Origin: Rubrolithibacter danxiaensis
Lineage (GTDB): Bacteria > Bacteroidota > Bacteroidia > Sphingobacteriales > Sphingobacteriaceae
Direction: 5' to 3'
DNA length: 64,000 nucleotides
NCBI RefSeq assembly: GCF_047272945.1
Contig: NZ_JBKOPS010000013.1
Location: forward strand, 1 to 64,000
Notes under the pieces: generated by a model
What the model saw: only the letters and a program-made list of their open reading frames with translations
The model's database searches: none
What the model was told of the DNA's origin: nothing
In this document: in pieces, positions 52,635 to 62,017 of the stretch
Layout of the letters: each line of letters starts with the position of its first letter
Position numbering within the stretch: the stretch's first letter is position 1
Made by a program: the position numbers and the translations under genes

Positions 52635-55244
52635 TTATTTTAAATATTCCTTTGCCTTTTCAAGTGCCCGTGTTAATCCGGCAGCATCTTTTCCGCCTGC
52701 TGTGGCGTAAAAAGGCTGACCTCCTCCCCCGCCCTGAATCTCCTTAGCGAGTTCCCTGATTATGGAACCTGCATTAAGCCCTTTGGCTTTTACCAGGTTA
52801 TCCGATATCATTACGGTGAGGCTTGGTTTCCCCTCCGTTTCGGCCGCCAGGACTAAAAATAAATCAGGCACAATATCTTTTAAAGAATAAGCTAAGGTTT
52901 TAACCGCTTCAATGCTTGGTAGTTGAACTTTTTCTGCTATAAAATTGATCCCGTTTATCTGTTCTGATTTTTTAGCGAGCTCCTGCTTTAAATTAGCAGC
53001 CTTCTCTACAATCACCTGATCAAGCTCCTTTTTTAGACGGGCATTCTCTTCCAGAAGACTTTCAACTGACTTTGCGAGATCTTTTGGATTTTTTAACAGC
53101 TGCTTTAACTCAGTAACCAACTTATCCTGCGTGTTAAAATATGCTTCAGCTTTTTCACCTGTTATTGCTTCTATACGACGCACCCCTGCTGCTACCGCAC
53201 TTTCTGAAATGATTTTAAAATATCCTATTTGTCCGGTAGCTTTTACATGAGTTCCCCCGCAAAGCTCTTTAGAGAAATTATCGTCAAAGGTTATAATACG
53301 TACAAAATCACCATATTTCTCGCCAAAAAGTGCTGTCACTCCCCTGTTTATTGCTTCCTGATAAGGCACAAAACGTTCCTCTTTTAAAGAAATATTTTCC
53401 CGTATTTTACGGTTTACAATTGCTTCTACCTGTGCAAGTTCCTCATTCGTTACCTTAGCAAAATGTGAAAAGTCAAAACGAAGATAATCCGCATTAACCA
53501 GAGAGCCTTTTTGCTGAACATGATTTCCTAAAACCTCTCTTAATGCAGCATGCATTAAATGTGTAGCAGAGTGATGATTCTCGGTGCTTAAGCGTTTTGA
53601 CCGATCCACTTCTGCAATAAAATCAGCACCGGGTTCGTTCGGTAACATATCAGTAAAATGCACAATAAGCGCATTTTCTTTTTTTGTATCCGTAATAACA
53701 ATCTCCTGCGAAGCACTCTTCAGTACGCCCGAATCTCCAACTTGTCCGCCACTTTCTGCATAAAAAGGAGTCCGGTCTAAAACAAGCTGGTATTGTTCTT
53801 TGCCCTTAGCACTTACTTTCCGGTATTTCAGAATATGGGCCTCAGAAACCAACTCATCGTAACCGATGAATTCCGTCTCGTCAGAATTTTTAAGAATTAC
53901 CCAGTCGCCGGTATCAACCGCTGTTGCCGCCCGGGAGCGGTTCTTTTGTTCTTCCAACGCTTTGCGAAAGCCTTCCATATCTACACTTAAGCCTTTTTCA
54001 CGAGCCATAAGTTCCGTCAGATCGATTGGAAAACCAAACGTATCGTATAGCTCAAATGCAAAATCACCTGCCACCTGGAACTTATCGGAAGCGTATTTTT
54101 CAAATCGTTGAATACCGGTTGCAAGAGTTCTCAGAAAAGAAACCTCTTCCTCTAAAATCACCTTTTGAACAAAGTCCTGCTGTGATTTCAATTCATCAAA
54201 GACTCCCTCAAACTGCTCGGCTAAAACAGGAACCAGCTGATTTAAAAAAGGCTCTTTGAAATTTAAGAAAGTGTAGGCATAGCGTACGGCACGCCGTAAA
54301 ATGCGCCGAATGACATATCCCGCTTTATTATTTGACGGTAACTGTCCGTCCGCAATTGCAAACGCAATAGCCCGTATGTGATCCGCCATCACACGCATGG
54401 CGATATCTGTTTTCTCTTCCGCGCCATACGTGATCCCACAGGCTTTAGAAATAAGCTGAATTAAGGGCTGGAAAACATCGGTATCGTAATTGGAAGATTT
54501 ACCCTGTAACACCCGCACCAATCGCTCCAATCCCATACCGGTATCGACATGTTTTGCCGGAAGTTGCTGCAAAGAGCCGTCTTTCAGACGGTTAAATTGC
54601 ATGAATACATTGTTCCAGATTTCAATTACCTGAGGATGATCGGCATTAACCAGCGTTTTACCATCCACCAGTCTGCGCTCATCATCGGCACGGCAATCTA
54701 CATGAATTTCAGAGCAAGGGCCGCAGGGACCTGTATCGCCCATTTCCCAGAAATTATCTTTTTTATTCCCAAGGATAATTCTTTCTTCGGGAACATACTG
54801 TTTCCAGAAATCATACGCTTCCTGGTCTTTTGGAAGGTTTTCTTTACTATCTCCTTCAAAAACGGTAACGTATAACCTGTCTTTGGGAATTTTATAAACC
54901 TCGGCAAGTAATTCCCAACTCCATTCTATTGCTTCTTTTTTAAAATAATCACCAAAGCTCCAGTTACCCAGCATTTCAAACATGGTATGGTGATAAGTAT
55001 CAATTCCTACTTCTTCCAGATCGTTGTGTTTGCCGGAAACACGTAAACAGCGTTGGGTATCAGCTACACGTTTAAATTTCACAGATGCTTCACCCAGAAA
55101 AAGTTCCTTAAACTGGTTCATCCCGGCATTGGTAAACATCAGCGTTGGATCATTCTTAACTACAATAGGTGCTGATGGAACAATGTGGTGTCCTTTTCCT
55201 GCAAAAAAATCTAAAAACGCTTTCCTGATTTCTTTCGTCGTCAT
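52635..55244 (-). CDS. alaS: Alanyl-tRNA synthetase
   Basis: An 869-residue class II synthetase, the usual length for AlaS. N-terminal catalytic core (motif 1 TNAGMNQFKELFLG), editing domain with zinc ligands HHSATHLMHA and LCGGTHVKATG, and a C-terminal glycine-rich segment GGGGGQPFYATAGG. The ATG at 55244 follows a TAACTTTG promoter-like element. Downstream lies the 21-bp repeat array. Confidence 0.97.
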   Translation of the reverse strand: MTTKEIRKAFLDFFAGKGHHIVPSAPIVVKNDPTLMFTNAGMNQFKELFLGEASVKFKRVADTQRCLRVSGKHNDLEEVGIDTYHHTMFEMLGNWSFGDYFKKEAIEWSWELLAEVYKIPKDRLYVTVFEGDSKENLPKDQEAYDFWKQYVPEERIILGNKKDNFWEMGDTGPCGPCSEIHVDCRADDERRLVDGKTLVNADHPQVIEIWNNVFMQFNRLKDGSLQQLPAKHVDTGMGLERLVRVLQGKSSNYDTDVFQPLIQLISKACGITYGAEEKTDIAMRVMADHIRAIAFAIADGQLPSNNKAGYVIRRILRRAVRYAYTFLNFKEPFLNQLVPVLAEQFEGVFDELKSQQDFVQKVILEEEVSFLRTLATGIQRFEKYASDKFQVAGDFAFELYDTFGFPIDLTELMAREKGLSVDMEGFRKALEEQKNRSRAATAVDTGDWVILKNSDETEFIGYDELVSEAHILKYRKVSAKGKEQYQLVLDRTPFYAESGGQVGDSGVLKSASQEIVITDTKKENALIVHFTDMLPNEPGADFIAEVDRSKRLSTENHHSATHLMHAALREVLGNHVQQKGSLVNADYLRFDFSHFAKVTNEELAQVEAIVNRKIRENISLKEERFVPYQEAINRGVTALFGEKYGDFVRIITFDDNFSKELCGGTHVKATGQIGYFKIISESAVAAGVRRIEAITGEKAEAYFNTQDKLVTELKQLLKNPKDLAKSVESLLEENARLKKELDQVIVEKAANLKQELAKKSEQINGINFIAEKVQLPSIEAVKTLAYSLKDIVPDLFLVLAAETEGKPSLTVMISDNLVKAKGLNAGSIIRELAKEIQGGGGGQPFYATAGGKDAAGLTRALEKAKEYLK

Positions 55245-55260
55245 CTGTATAAAATTTGTG

Positions 55261-55268
55261 CAAAGTTA
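55261..55268 (-). promoter_or_regulatory. Candidate -7 element of alaS
   Basis: On the minus strand TAACTTTG fits TAnnTTTG, is followed by CA and lies 16 bases before the ATG. Confidence 0.45.
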
Positions 55269-55353
55269 AATTTTTGAATGAAAGTTATAAGGAGAATAAG
55301 TGATTTACGAATTCATCTTCGCTCTTAATCTTTCCTAAAACAGAAATGTCAAT

Positions 55354-55361
55354 TATATTTG
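55354..55361 (+). promoter_or_regulatory. Candidate -7 element of the MerR gene
   Basis: TATATTTG is a full TAnnTTTG match followed by CA, four bases before the ATG at 55366, which implies a leaderless or nearly leaderless transcript. Confidence 0.5.
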
Positions 55362-55365
55362 CAAT

Positions 55366-55701
55366 ATGCCTTATAAAGAAAGAGATATCAACAAGCTTTA
55401 TTATACGATGGGTGAAGTAACTGAACTGTTTAATGTCAATGCTTCGCAAATCCGTTTTTATGAAAAGGAATTTGATATTTTACAGCCTAAGAAAAATAAA
55501 AAAGGCAACCGGCTTTTCTCGCCGGAGGATGTTGAAAATCTGAAGATTATCTTTCACCTGGTAAAAGACAAAGGCTTTACACTACAGGGAGCCAAAGAAT
55601 ACCTGAAATCAAATAAATCAGAGGTTAAAGAAAACCAAAAAGTTATTGATTCGTTAGAGCGGTTAAAACAATTCCTGCTGGAAGTTAAAGAACAATTATA
55701 A
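55366..55701 (+). CDS. MerR-family transcriptional regulator
   Basis: A 111-residue protein with the MerR winged-helix: YTMGEVTELFNVNASQIRFYEKEFD, then the GNRLFSPEDVENLKIIFHLVKDKGFTL segment. The effector domain is very short and has no cysteine or other metal-binding cluster, so it is a small MerR type of unknown signal. It is followed by the lipid kinase gene after 59 bases, possibly in one transcript. Confidence 0.9.
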   Translation: MPYKERDINKLYYTMGEVTELFNVNASQIRFYEKEFDILQPKKNKKGNRLFSPEDVENLKIIFHLVKDKGFTLQGAKEYLKSNKSEVKENQKVIDSLERLKQFLLEVKEQL

Positions 55702-55760
55702 ATCTGCTGTGGTAAAGAATTCTTCTTTCTGCACTGGTACCGGATATTAAAAATAAAAAG

Positions 55761-56645
55761 ATGAGAGTACTTTTTGTTATCAATCCAAAATCCGGAAACC
55801 GGCCAGAAGAAACGCTCGAAAAAACCATTTCAGATCAATCCAAAAAGCAGAGTTTTGAGTATCGCATTTATAAAATGCAGGGAAAAGACGACACGTCCTT
55901 CATTAAAAAGGAAATCAAGTCTTATAACCCTCAGATTATTGCCGGTGCAGGCGGCGATGGAACTGTTAACCTCCTTTCTAAACTATTATTAAATACTGGA
56001 AAAACGCTTCTAATAGTTCCTTTAGGTTCTGCCAACGGCATGGCCAGAGAACTGGGAATTTCCAACCGAATTGATCAATGTTTAGAACTTCTGAGCAAGG
56101 GATTTACCCGTGAAATTGATCTCCTTAAAATCAATGGCCACATTTGTATCCATTTGGCCGATGTGGGACTGAATGCACGGATTGTAAAACGTTTTGAACA
56201 GGATAACAGAAGAGGTTTGCTCACGTACGCCAAGCACATGTTCTATGAACTTTTTCTTATCAAACAATATAAATTTTATATTAAGTATGATAACAACGAA
56301 GTTTCCAGGAAAGCCGTTTCTTTAACTTTTGCAAATGCATCAAAATACGGAACAGGTGCGGTAATCAATCCTACGGGAAGGATAAATGATGGAAAATTTG
56401 AACTTGTTATTGTAAAACCGTTTCCTCGGGTAAAACTGCTTTCCATTGCATGGAAAATGTTTAACGGCACTCTTCAAACGTCAGAGTATGTTGAAGTGCT
56501 TGGATGTAAGCAAGCCCTGATTAGAAGTTCAAGAAAAACCACGTTACAGATAGACGGAGAAATTATTGGAAAAACCCGCGAAATCAGACTTGAAATTTTA
56601 GAAAAGGCTTTAAAAGTTTTAGTGCCCTCAGAAAAGATAAGCTAA
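55761..56645 (+). CDS. Diacylglycerol/sphingosine kinase-family lipid kinase
   Basis: A 294-residue protein of the YegS/DAGK/LCB5 family. The nucleotide-binding GGDGTVNLLSKLLLN motif (GAGGDGT) is near residue 73 and PLGSANGMAREL follows about residue 97. It phosphorylates a lipid such as diacylglycerol or a sphingoid base. The stop overlaps the metallophosphatase gene by four bases on the other strand. Confidence 0.92.
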   Translation: MRVLFVINPKSGNRPEETLEKTISDQSKKQSFEYRIYKMQGKDDTSFIKKEIKSYNPQIIAGAGGDGTVNLLSKLLLNTGKTLLIVPLGSANGMARELGISNRIDQCLELLSKGFTREIDLLKINGHICIHLADVGLNARIVKRFEQDNRRGLLTYAKHMFYELFLIKQYKFYIKYDNNEVSRKAVSLTFANASKYGTGAVINPTGRINDGKFELVIVKPFPRVKLLSIAWKMFNGTLQTSEYVEVLGCKQALIRSSRKTTLQIDGEIIGKTREIRLEILEKALKVLVPSEKIS

Positions 56646-57703
56646 ATGATCTGTTGTTCGTAAACCAGGTTGCCTTTGGCTTTCTTCCGGGCGGTATCAA
56701 TTACCCAGGCCGAAATGAAAACGGAGCCGTCCGTTTCAAACCGTACCTTAAAAAACCCTTTACATTTTATGCCGAACCGAAGATGTTTGCCTGATTGAAT
56801 AAGATATTTTGTTTTTGAACCGGAGCCGCTTACCAGAAAATGATTATTTTCCTTGCAAATGTACTGCAGGTTGTGCTCGTGACCTGCGGCATAAATCAGG
56901 TTAGGGTAAGCTGCAAAAATTTCTTTCAGCCTTTTACGAAGTCGCCTGTATCGGGGATGGGAAACATCCTCTCTTGCTCCTAAAAATTTTCGATAGAGCG
57001 GCAAAATAGATCCGATAAGCGGCAGCGGAATCCAGGCATTTTCATCATAAAGAGTTAAAGGAAAAATATGATGTTTCAGCTTAAACCGGCCGCCGTGAAT
57101 AGCATAACTATATACCGGATGATGGCCAATTACAACCAAATGTTTATTCTTATTTTCTTCCAGAATATTTATCAGATGCTCAAAAAACTCTTCTTCCGAG
57201 GATACACGGCAGCCGCATTGATCGCCAATCGGGCGAAAACCTTTTTGCATCCACCATTGTGTATCAATAGCTACCAGCGTTAGTTTGTCTGAAATATTTA
57301 TTTCAACCGGACCGGGACAACCGTTGCTTGGCAAAAATATATTGCGGCCCTCAAACAGTTTCTGAAGATATTTCTCCTGGCGTAAAACGTATTCATAACC
57401 ATCTTTCCTGCCTTTATTCCAGTCGTGGTTTCCTGAAATAAAAACAATTTTCCCATGATAATCTTTCAGGGCTTCATGATGCTGTTTCAAAGTCAGTTCC
57501 GCGTCGTGCCGTAAAATATTGCCTTTTGGAGGTAAGCCCCGGGGGTAAATATTATCTCCCAGAAAAATCACGGCGGACGCTTGATCAGGGTTAAAATGAG
57601 AGCGAAGAGTTTCAATAACAGGATCTGGCTTTGAACGGGAAATATCACCGGTATCTCCAATTAAAAATAACTCGAAAGGCTCTTCTGTTTTTTGCAGGGG
57701 CAT
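56642..57703 (-). CDS. Calcineurin-like metallophosphoesterase
   Basis: A 353-residue protein. The five metal-ligand blocks are visible: GDTGDIS, GDNIYPRG, GNHDWN, VIGHHPVYS and AGHEHNLQYI. It resembles purple-acid-phosphatase-type phosphoesterases. No signal peptide is obvious, so cytoplasmic or peripheral. Substrate unknown. A 14-base inverted repeat (57730-57743, CTTTGTTGACAAAG) lies 27 bases upstream of its start and could be an operator. Confidence 0.9.
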   Translation of the reverse strand: MPLQKTEEPFELFLIGDTGDISRSKPDPVIETLRSHFNPDQASAVIFLGDNIYPRGLPPKGNILRHDAELTLKQHHEALKDYHGKIVFISGNHDWNKGRKDGYEYVLRQEKYLQKLFEGRNIFLPSNGCPGPVEINISDKLTLVAIDTQWWMQKGFRPIGDQCGCRVSSEEEFFEHLINILEENKNKHLVVIGHHPVYSYAIHGGRFKLKHHIFPLTLYDENAWIPLPLIGSILPLYRKFLGAREDVSHPRYRRLRKRLKEIFAAYPNLIYAAGHEHNLQYICKENNHFLVSGSGSKTKYLIQSGKHLRFGIKCKGFFKVRFETDGSVFISAWVIDTARKKAKGNLVYEQQII

Positions 57704-57837
57704 ATTCAGGTAAACACAGCAGTTACAAACTTTGTTGACAAAGATTCAGCAGGAAAAAGTTTTAAAATAAAAAAACCGCCATCATTAAACCTTGAGGGAT
57801 AGAGGCCGTCATACAGAAGTCAGTGGTTGTGCGTTTT

Positions 57838-57866
57838 AAGGGAGCTGTATTGTGTGCAGCTTCCTT
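57838..57866 (+). terminator. Plus-strand terminator-like hairpin without a plus-strand gene
   Basis: AAGGGAGCTG (57838-57847) pairs with CAGCTTCCTT (57857-57866), one G-T wobble, with a 9-base loop and then a TTTT run on the plus strand. Both flanking genes are on the minus strand, so it may end an unannotated plus-strand RNA. On the minus strand the T-run is lacking. Confidence 0.5.
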
Positions 57867-57872
57867 TTTTAT

Positions 57873-59978
57873 TTATATATCGGTTATATAAGCCGGATTC
57901 CTTTTCAAAATGTAATATTTAAGGTTTAGTTTTTTAGCCTGGGCGGACCATCTTTTAATATTATAATCGCTGTTAGTTCCATCAATAAGCAGTGTAGGAA
58001 AATTAAAAGTGTTTTTAATCCGGTTTATATTTACTCTGGGATTTCCGCTTATAAGCACTGCGCTTAATACCATCTTTTCTGAATAATGTTTCTTATCGAA
58101 GTTTTTATCCCAAATGGCCATTTTCCAATTTCTGAATTGAATAAAATTACCCTCCAGGTAAAAATTGCTACTTATTATTTTCTGTCCGGTTTTAATCATC
58201 GTCAACTCTCCTATTCCCTGTTCCTCTGTTGATGGTTTTACAGAAAAGGTAAAGGTTTTATCGGCTGAAGTAAGACCGGTAAGAAGAAACATGTGATTGC
58301 CTTCTATAAAACCAACCGCCGAGCTCTTTCTTAGTGTGTAGAAAACTACTTTCTTTTCTTTTATTTTAACCAGCCTGGTATTGATGTGGGTTAAAGAAAA
58401 AATTAACATGAAGAATGACGTATGCCAAATTGCAGCCTTCTTCTTATAAATTATAAAATAGAAAAGTGAAAAAACGATGGCATAAATCAGGAGATATTGA
58501 AAACTGTTGATCCAAATCTTGTTTAAAACAGAAAAAGGAAGATGCTCGACTGTAAACAAGAGCTTATTTGTAAATACAATACTATGATTTAGAAACCAGC
58601 CCAGAGAAGATTCTATTAATCCGAATGGCAGCAGAACAAACACCAGGCCGGCGTACATGATCAGTGCAACAGGGATAACAATTAAAAGATTGCTGATGAG
58701 AAAATACAAAGGAAACTGATGAAAATAGTAGAGGCTTAAAGGAAATGTAGCAAGTTGGGCTGCGATTGATAATGCAGTATAACTCCATATCTGGTCGAAA
58801 AAATAGTTCTTCACATAAAGAAGCTGATAAATTTTGGGATACAGATATATTAACCCCAGCACCGCCAGGTACGAAAGCTGAAAACCCACTTCAACAAGGT
58901 AAAAAGGATTGTAAATTAGAAGCAATACCGCCGAAATTGAAATAAGATTGTAGGAATTGGTGTGTTTGTTAACAGCTTTCCCGATGATAACAAAACTAAG
59001 CATAATTGCTGCCCTGCATACGGCTGAAGAAAATCCGGTTATTGTTGCATAAGTCCAGATAAAAATCAATAAAATAAAAGCTTTTAATATTCTTAATCTT
59101 TTATTTTTATCAAGGGGACGAAGCAGAAAAGCAATTACAATAAAAACGATACCTACATGCATACCTGAAACGGATAGGACATGCATGGTTCCTGTTTGAG
59201 AATATGCATTTAAAACTTCCTGTGTTAGATCTGCTTTGTAGCCGAGAATAAGGGTAGAAGCTACGGCTGCTGCATTTTTATCTGCAATGTGTTTATTAAA
59301 ACGCTCAACAAGTTTTTGCCGCAGGTTGATGGCATATTCTATAACAGGATTTCCTGTATGATGACCTATCAGACGGATTTGCTGCTCGTTAATAAAAGCC
59401 TGATAATAAACAGAACGGTAGCCCAGGTACTTCTTAAAATCAAATTCAAAAGGATTATACGGAGGATCTATTTCTTTATATTTTGAAGGAATCAGCAGTA
59501 AATCCCCATACTGATATTTTTGATTGAGGAGGGTGTCTGTTTTTAAAGCAACTAATAAATTTCCCTTTGATTTTTGAAACTGGTTTTTATTCAATACTTG
59601 CTTTACTTTTACCTCGAAGCGCAAAATATCGCCGGTTAACTTAGGTTCGTAAGAAATGGAGGCAATCAGAAAATCCGGATTTAATTTACTGAAATGGTTC
59701 ACCTCTAACTTTTCACTTTGCCGGACGCAAAGCAGGTATCCACTTAAAGCAATAAACAAACTGAACAAAAATCCGGCAATTCCCCTGTAATTAAATAGGG
59801 AAAGCCTTTGATAGAAAACTATAAAAAGGAACAGTAAACCCAGCAACAAAAATTGTACATGCTGCATCATTTTAAAAAGCTGCAGTGTAGGAATGCTGTA
59901 AATTGCCACACTTATTCCGGCTATCAGCGGCAGCAGAATACGTACAAAGGGAATTTCGCCTTTTAATATCCGATCCAT
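57873..59978 (-). CDS. comEC: ComEC/Rec2 competence channel
   Basis: A 701-residue protein. DUF4131-type N-terminus (residues 1-200, with membrane helices) and a Competence domain (about 220-500, membrane helices, TLILGYKADLTQEVL and VLSVSGMHVG). The C-terminal 180 residues lack the HxHxDH metal motif of the usual nuclease-like beta-lactamase domain; remnants such as VFYTLRKSSAVGFIEGNHMF suggest a degenerate copy. It would pass single-stranded DNA through the inner membrane. Start codon overlaps the stop of the HHH gene by one base (TAATG). Confidence 0.9.
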   Translation of the reverse strand: MDRILKGEIPFVRILLPLIAGISVAIYSIPTLQLFKMMQHVQFLLLGLLFLFIVFYQRLSLFNYRGIAGFLFSLFIALSGYLLCVRQSEKLEVNHFSKLNPDFLIASISYEPKLTGDILRFEVKVKQVLNKNQFQKSKGNLLVALKTDTLLNQKYQYGDLLLIPSKYKEIDPPYNPFEFDFKKYLGYRSVYYQAFINEQQIRLIGHHTGNPVIEYAINLRQKLVERFNKHIADKNAAAVASTLILGYKADLTQEVLNAYSQTGTMHVLSVSGMHVGIVFIVIAFLLRPLDKNKRLRILKAFILLIFIWTYATITGFSSAVCRAAIMLSFVIIGKAVNKHTNSYNLISISAVLLLIYNPFYLVEVGFQLSYLAVLGLIYLYPKIYQLLYVKNYFFDQIWSYTALSIAAQLATFPLSLYYFHQFPLYFLISNLLIVIPVALIMYAGLVFVLLPFGLIESSLGWFLNHSIVFTNKLLFTVEHLPFSVLNKIWINSFQYLLIYAIVFSLFYFIIYKKKAAIWHTSFFMLIFSLTHINTRLVKIKEKKVVFYTLRKSSAVGFIEGNHMFLLTGLTSADKTFTFSVKPSTEEQGIGELTMIKTGQKIISSNFYLEGNFIQFRNWKMAIWDKNFDKKHYSEKMVLSAVLISGNPRVNINRIKNTFNFPTLLIDGTNSDYNIKRWSAQAKKLNLKYYILKRNPAYITDI

Positions 59979-62017
59979 TACAATTGCAAGTGTAATTGAA
60001 GTTTTATCTCTGATTTTTTGCGACCATTAATTTTATCCGTCCCCGAACCTATTTCATTTATATCAATATAATTTGTAGTGGAGTACCTGACTGAAACATC
60101 AGTTTTCCTGGTAATCCTGTATCGGGTATTTAAATAAAAGCGCATACCGCTGTTCTGGAAAGCAGGTGAAGAAAAATTATATAAAAGATCTGTTTCGTAA
60201 GCATATATGCGGGAATTAAACCCGGGAGTATCAAATAATGCGAATCGTCCGCTGCAAGAAAACCGGGATTTTGGACTGTATGCAATATCGTGGTAAGCAA
60301 GGTACCCTGATTCAGTTTTTTCCAACCCTTTCCTGTATGTACTTATTTCTAAACGGTTTTTGAACCGAAGATCCTTAAACTGATAGCTCAGTTCTGCCCT
60401 GTAACTTCTCCTGACAACCTCTTCCAGGTAATTGATTTCATTATCCTCCTCATCATTTTCTTCTTTATTTTCAATTTTATAGCGAAGATTTACAGTTAGT
60501 TTTTTATTTGGAGAATAATTAAGCTGAGCAAGGATTTCAAAACCTTTTGAGGGAGCATCCACGCGAAATTTCATCCAGGGGAAACGAAAAAAATCAGCAT
60601 ATGCTGAAATCTCAATTTTTGATCCTGCTTTAAGATTTAAACCTGTATAAAGTCCCTTTTCATTTACTGCAGTGCTTGATTCTGCTAACGCCTGGTTATA
60701 AAACGAATGATAATTTTTCTGGTAGCTCCGTTTTAAAACTACTAAAGAAAGATTTGGAGATAAACTTACCAGAGCCCCGGCCTGGTAAGCCATTCCGCTG
60801 CTCATGCTTTTAGCAACCTCTCCGAAAAAATAAATATTTTTATAAATGTAACTGTAGTATAAGCCGGTATTTATTAAAGAGGACGAAGCAAAATCAAACT
60901 TTTTGTATGGTTCAGAATCAGCCGCAAAGGAATGATTAAAACCAGTACGATAAATAATAGCACCGAGCTTCAATTGCTTATTCTTAAATTCTATTACTGA
61001 ACCGTAATCAAATTCTGCTATTGATTTTCGGTTTTCTGATTCTGTGGCTGTTCGATGCAATCCCGTTTCAAGCAGTGACTTTACCCGGAAATCTTCTGTA
61101 AAGCTCCCATCAATTTTTTTATAGGAAACAAATGGCGTAATACTGATCTTTTCGTAAGCGATAGTAACTGCAGATCCCCGAAAAAAAGAAAACTCATTTG
61201 CAGAGGTATAGGGTTTAATTCCTATATCATTTCTTACAATGGATGCGATTGTTGAAGTTTTACCGAAAGACAAACCGGACCATAACGTTAATCCCTGACC
61301 AAATTGAAGAGAATAATCACCAATAATCACTTTTTTAATAATTCCGTCCGATTTTAAAAGCACATGGCCAGAATAAAAATCAAAACCGCTTTTATGCCTG
61401 CCGGAAAAGAAACTTTCTCCCGGATCTTTTTCCATTGTAAACCCTGCGGATAAGCGGTGATCGTAATTAAAACGATACTGCATTAACAGTTTTTGAGGAG
61501 ATCCGGGATAAGCACTATTCTTTGCCGAATCTCCTTTTAAGAATCCTTCCTGCTTCTCTACCAGCTGTACTGTTCTGAAAATAATTTCACTTTGTCCTTT
61601 TTTCAGCAACTGGTTTATAGAAAGATTTGAGAAGGGATTACCAGAAGCTATTTTTAACATCGGCAACAATTTCTGAACGGTTTTTGCATCAAAACCTTCA
61701 ATACTTTGCAATTCAAGTAACTCAATAAACTTTCCGCTTTCTTCCCGGTAGTTCATAAAAGCTGCAATTTGCAGCGGCGATAAAAATACAAGCTCTTCTA
61801 ACTGTTCTTTTGTTATCCTGTTTACATCCACCGGATTCTTGCGGTAAGCCATCCATATTTCGGTTAATTCAGACAGATCGGTTTCTTCCTCAGTACTTTC
61901 TGCTACAGATTCTATGAGTTCCTCACCCCACTCGCCAACCGTTTGTGCTGCTATTTTCCCTGATGCTATTACCTGAATTATAAGAAACACAGCAAAAGGC
62001 AACTTTTTAAAATTCAT
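59978..62017 (-). CDS. HHH-domain protein with a predicted outer-membrane barrel
   Basis: A 679-residue protein with signal peptide (MNFKKLPFAVFLIIQVIASG region, cleavage around residue 25); the ATG at 62017 is preferred to the upstream in-frame start at 62155, which lies inside the neighbour. Residues about 60-125 form a ComEA-like helix-hairpin-helix domain (NPVDVNRITKEQLEEL, then NYREESGKFIELLELQ), though the first hairpin has FLS where GIG is usual. From about 130 to the end it is beta-rich, with many aromatic alternations such as GDYSLQFGQGLTLW, resembling an outer-membrane barrel. The pairing suggests DNA handling at the envelope. Overlaps the upstream gene by 11 bases. Confidence 0.8.
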   Translation of the reverse strand: MNFKKLPFAVFLIIQVIASGKIAAQTVGEWGEELIESVAESTEEETDLSELTEIWMAYRKNPVDVNRITKEQLEELVFLSPLQIAAFMNYREESGKFIELLELQSIEGFDAKTVQKLLPMLKIASGNPFSNLSINQLLKKGQSEIIFRTVQLVEKQEGFLKGDSAKNSAYPGSPQKLLMQYRFNYDHRLSAGFTMEKDPGESFFSGRHKSGFDFYSGHVLLKSDGIIKKVIIGDYSLQFGQGLTLWSGLSFGKTSTIASIVRNDIGIKPYTSANEFSFFRGSAVTIAYEKISITPFVSYKKIDGSFTEDFRVKSLLETGLHRTATESENRKSIAEFDYGSVIEFKNKQLKLGAIIYRTGFNHSFAADSEPYKKFDFASSSLINTGLYYSYIYKNIYFFGEVAKSMSSGMAYQAGALVSLSPNLSLVVLKRSYQKNYHSFYNQALAESSTAVNEKGLYTGLNLKAGSKIEISAYADFFRFPWMKFRVDAPSKGFEILAQLNYSPNKKLTVNLRYKIENKEENDEEDNEINYLEEVVRRSYRAELSYQFKDLRFKNRLEISTYRKGLEKTESGYLAYHDIAYSPKSRFSCSGRFALFDTPGFNSRIYAYETDLLYNFSSPAFQNSGMRFYLNTRYRITRKTDVSVRYSTTNYIDINEIGSGTDKINGRKKSEIKLQLHLQL

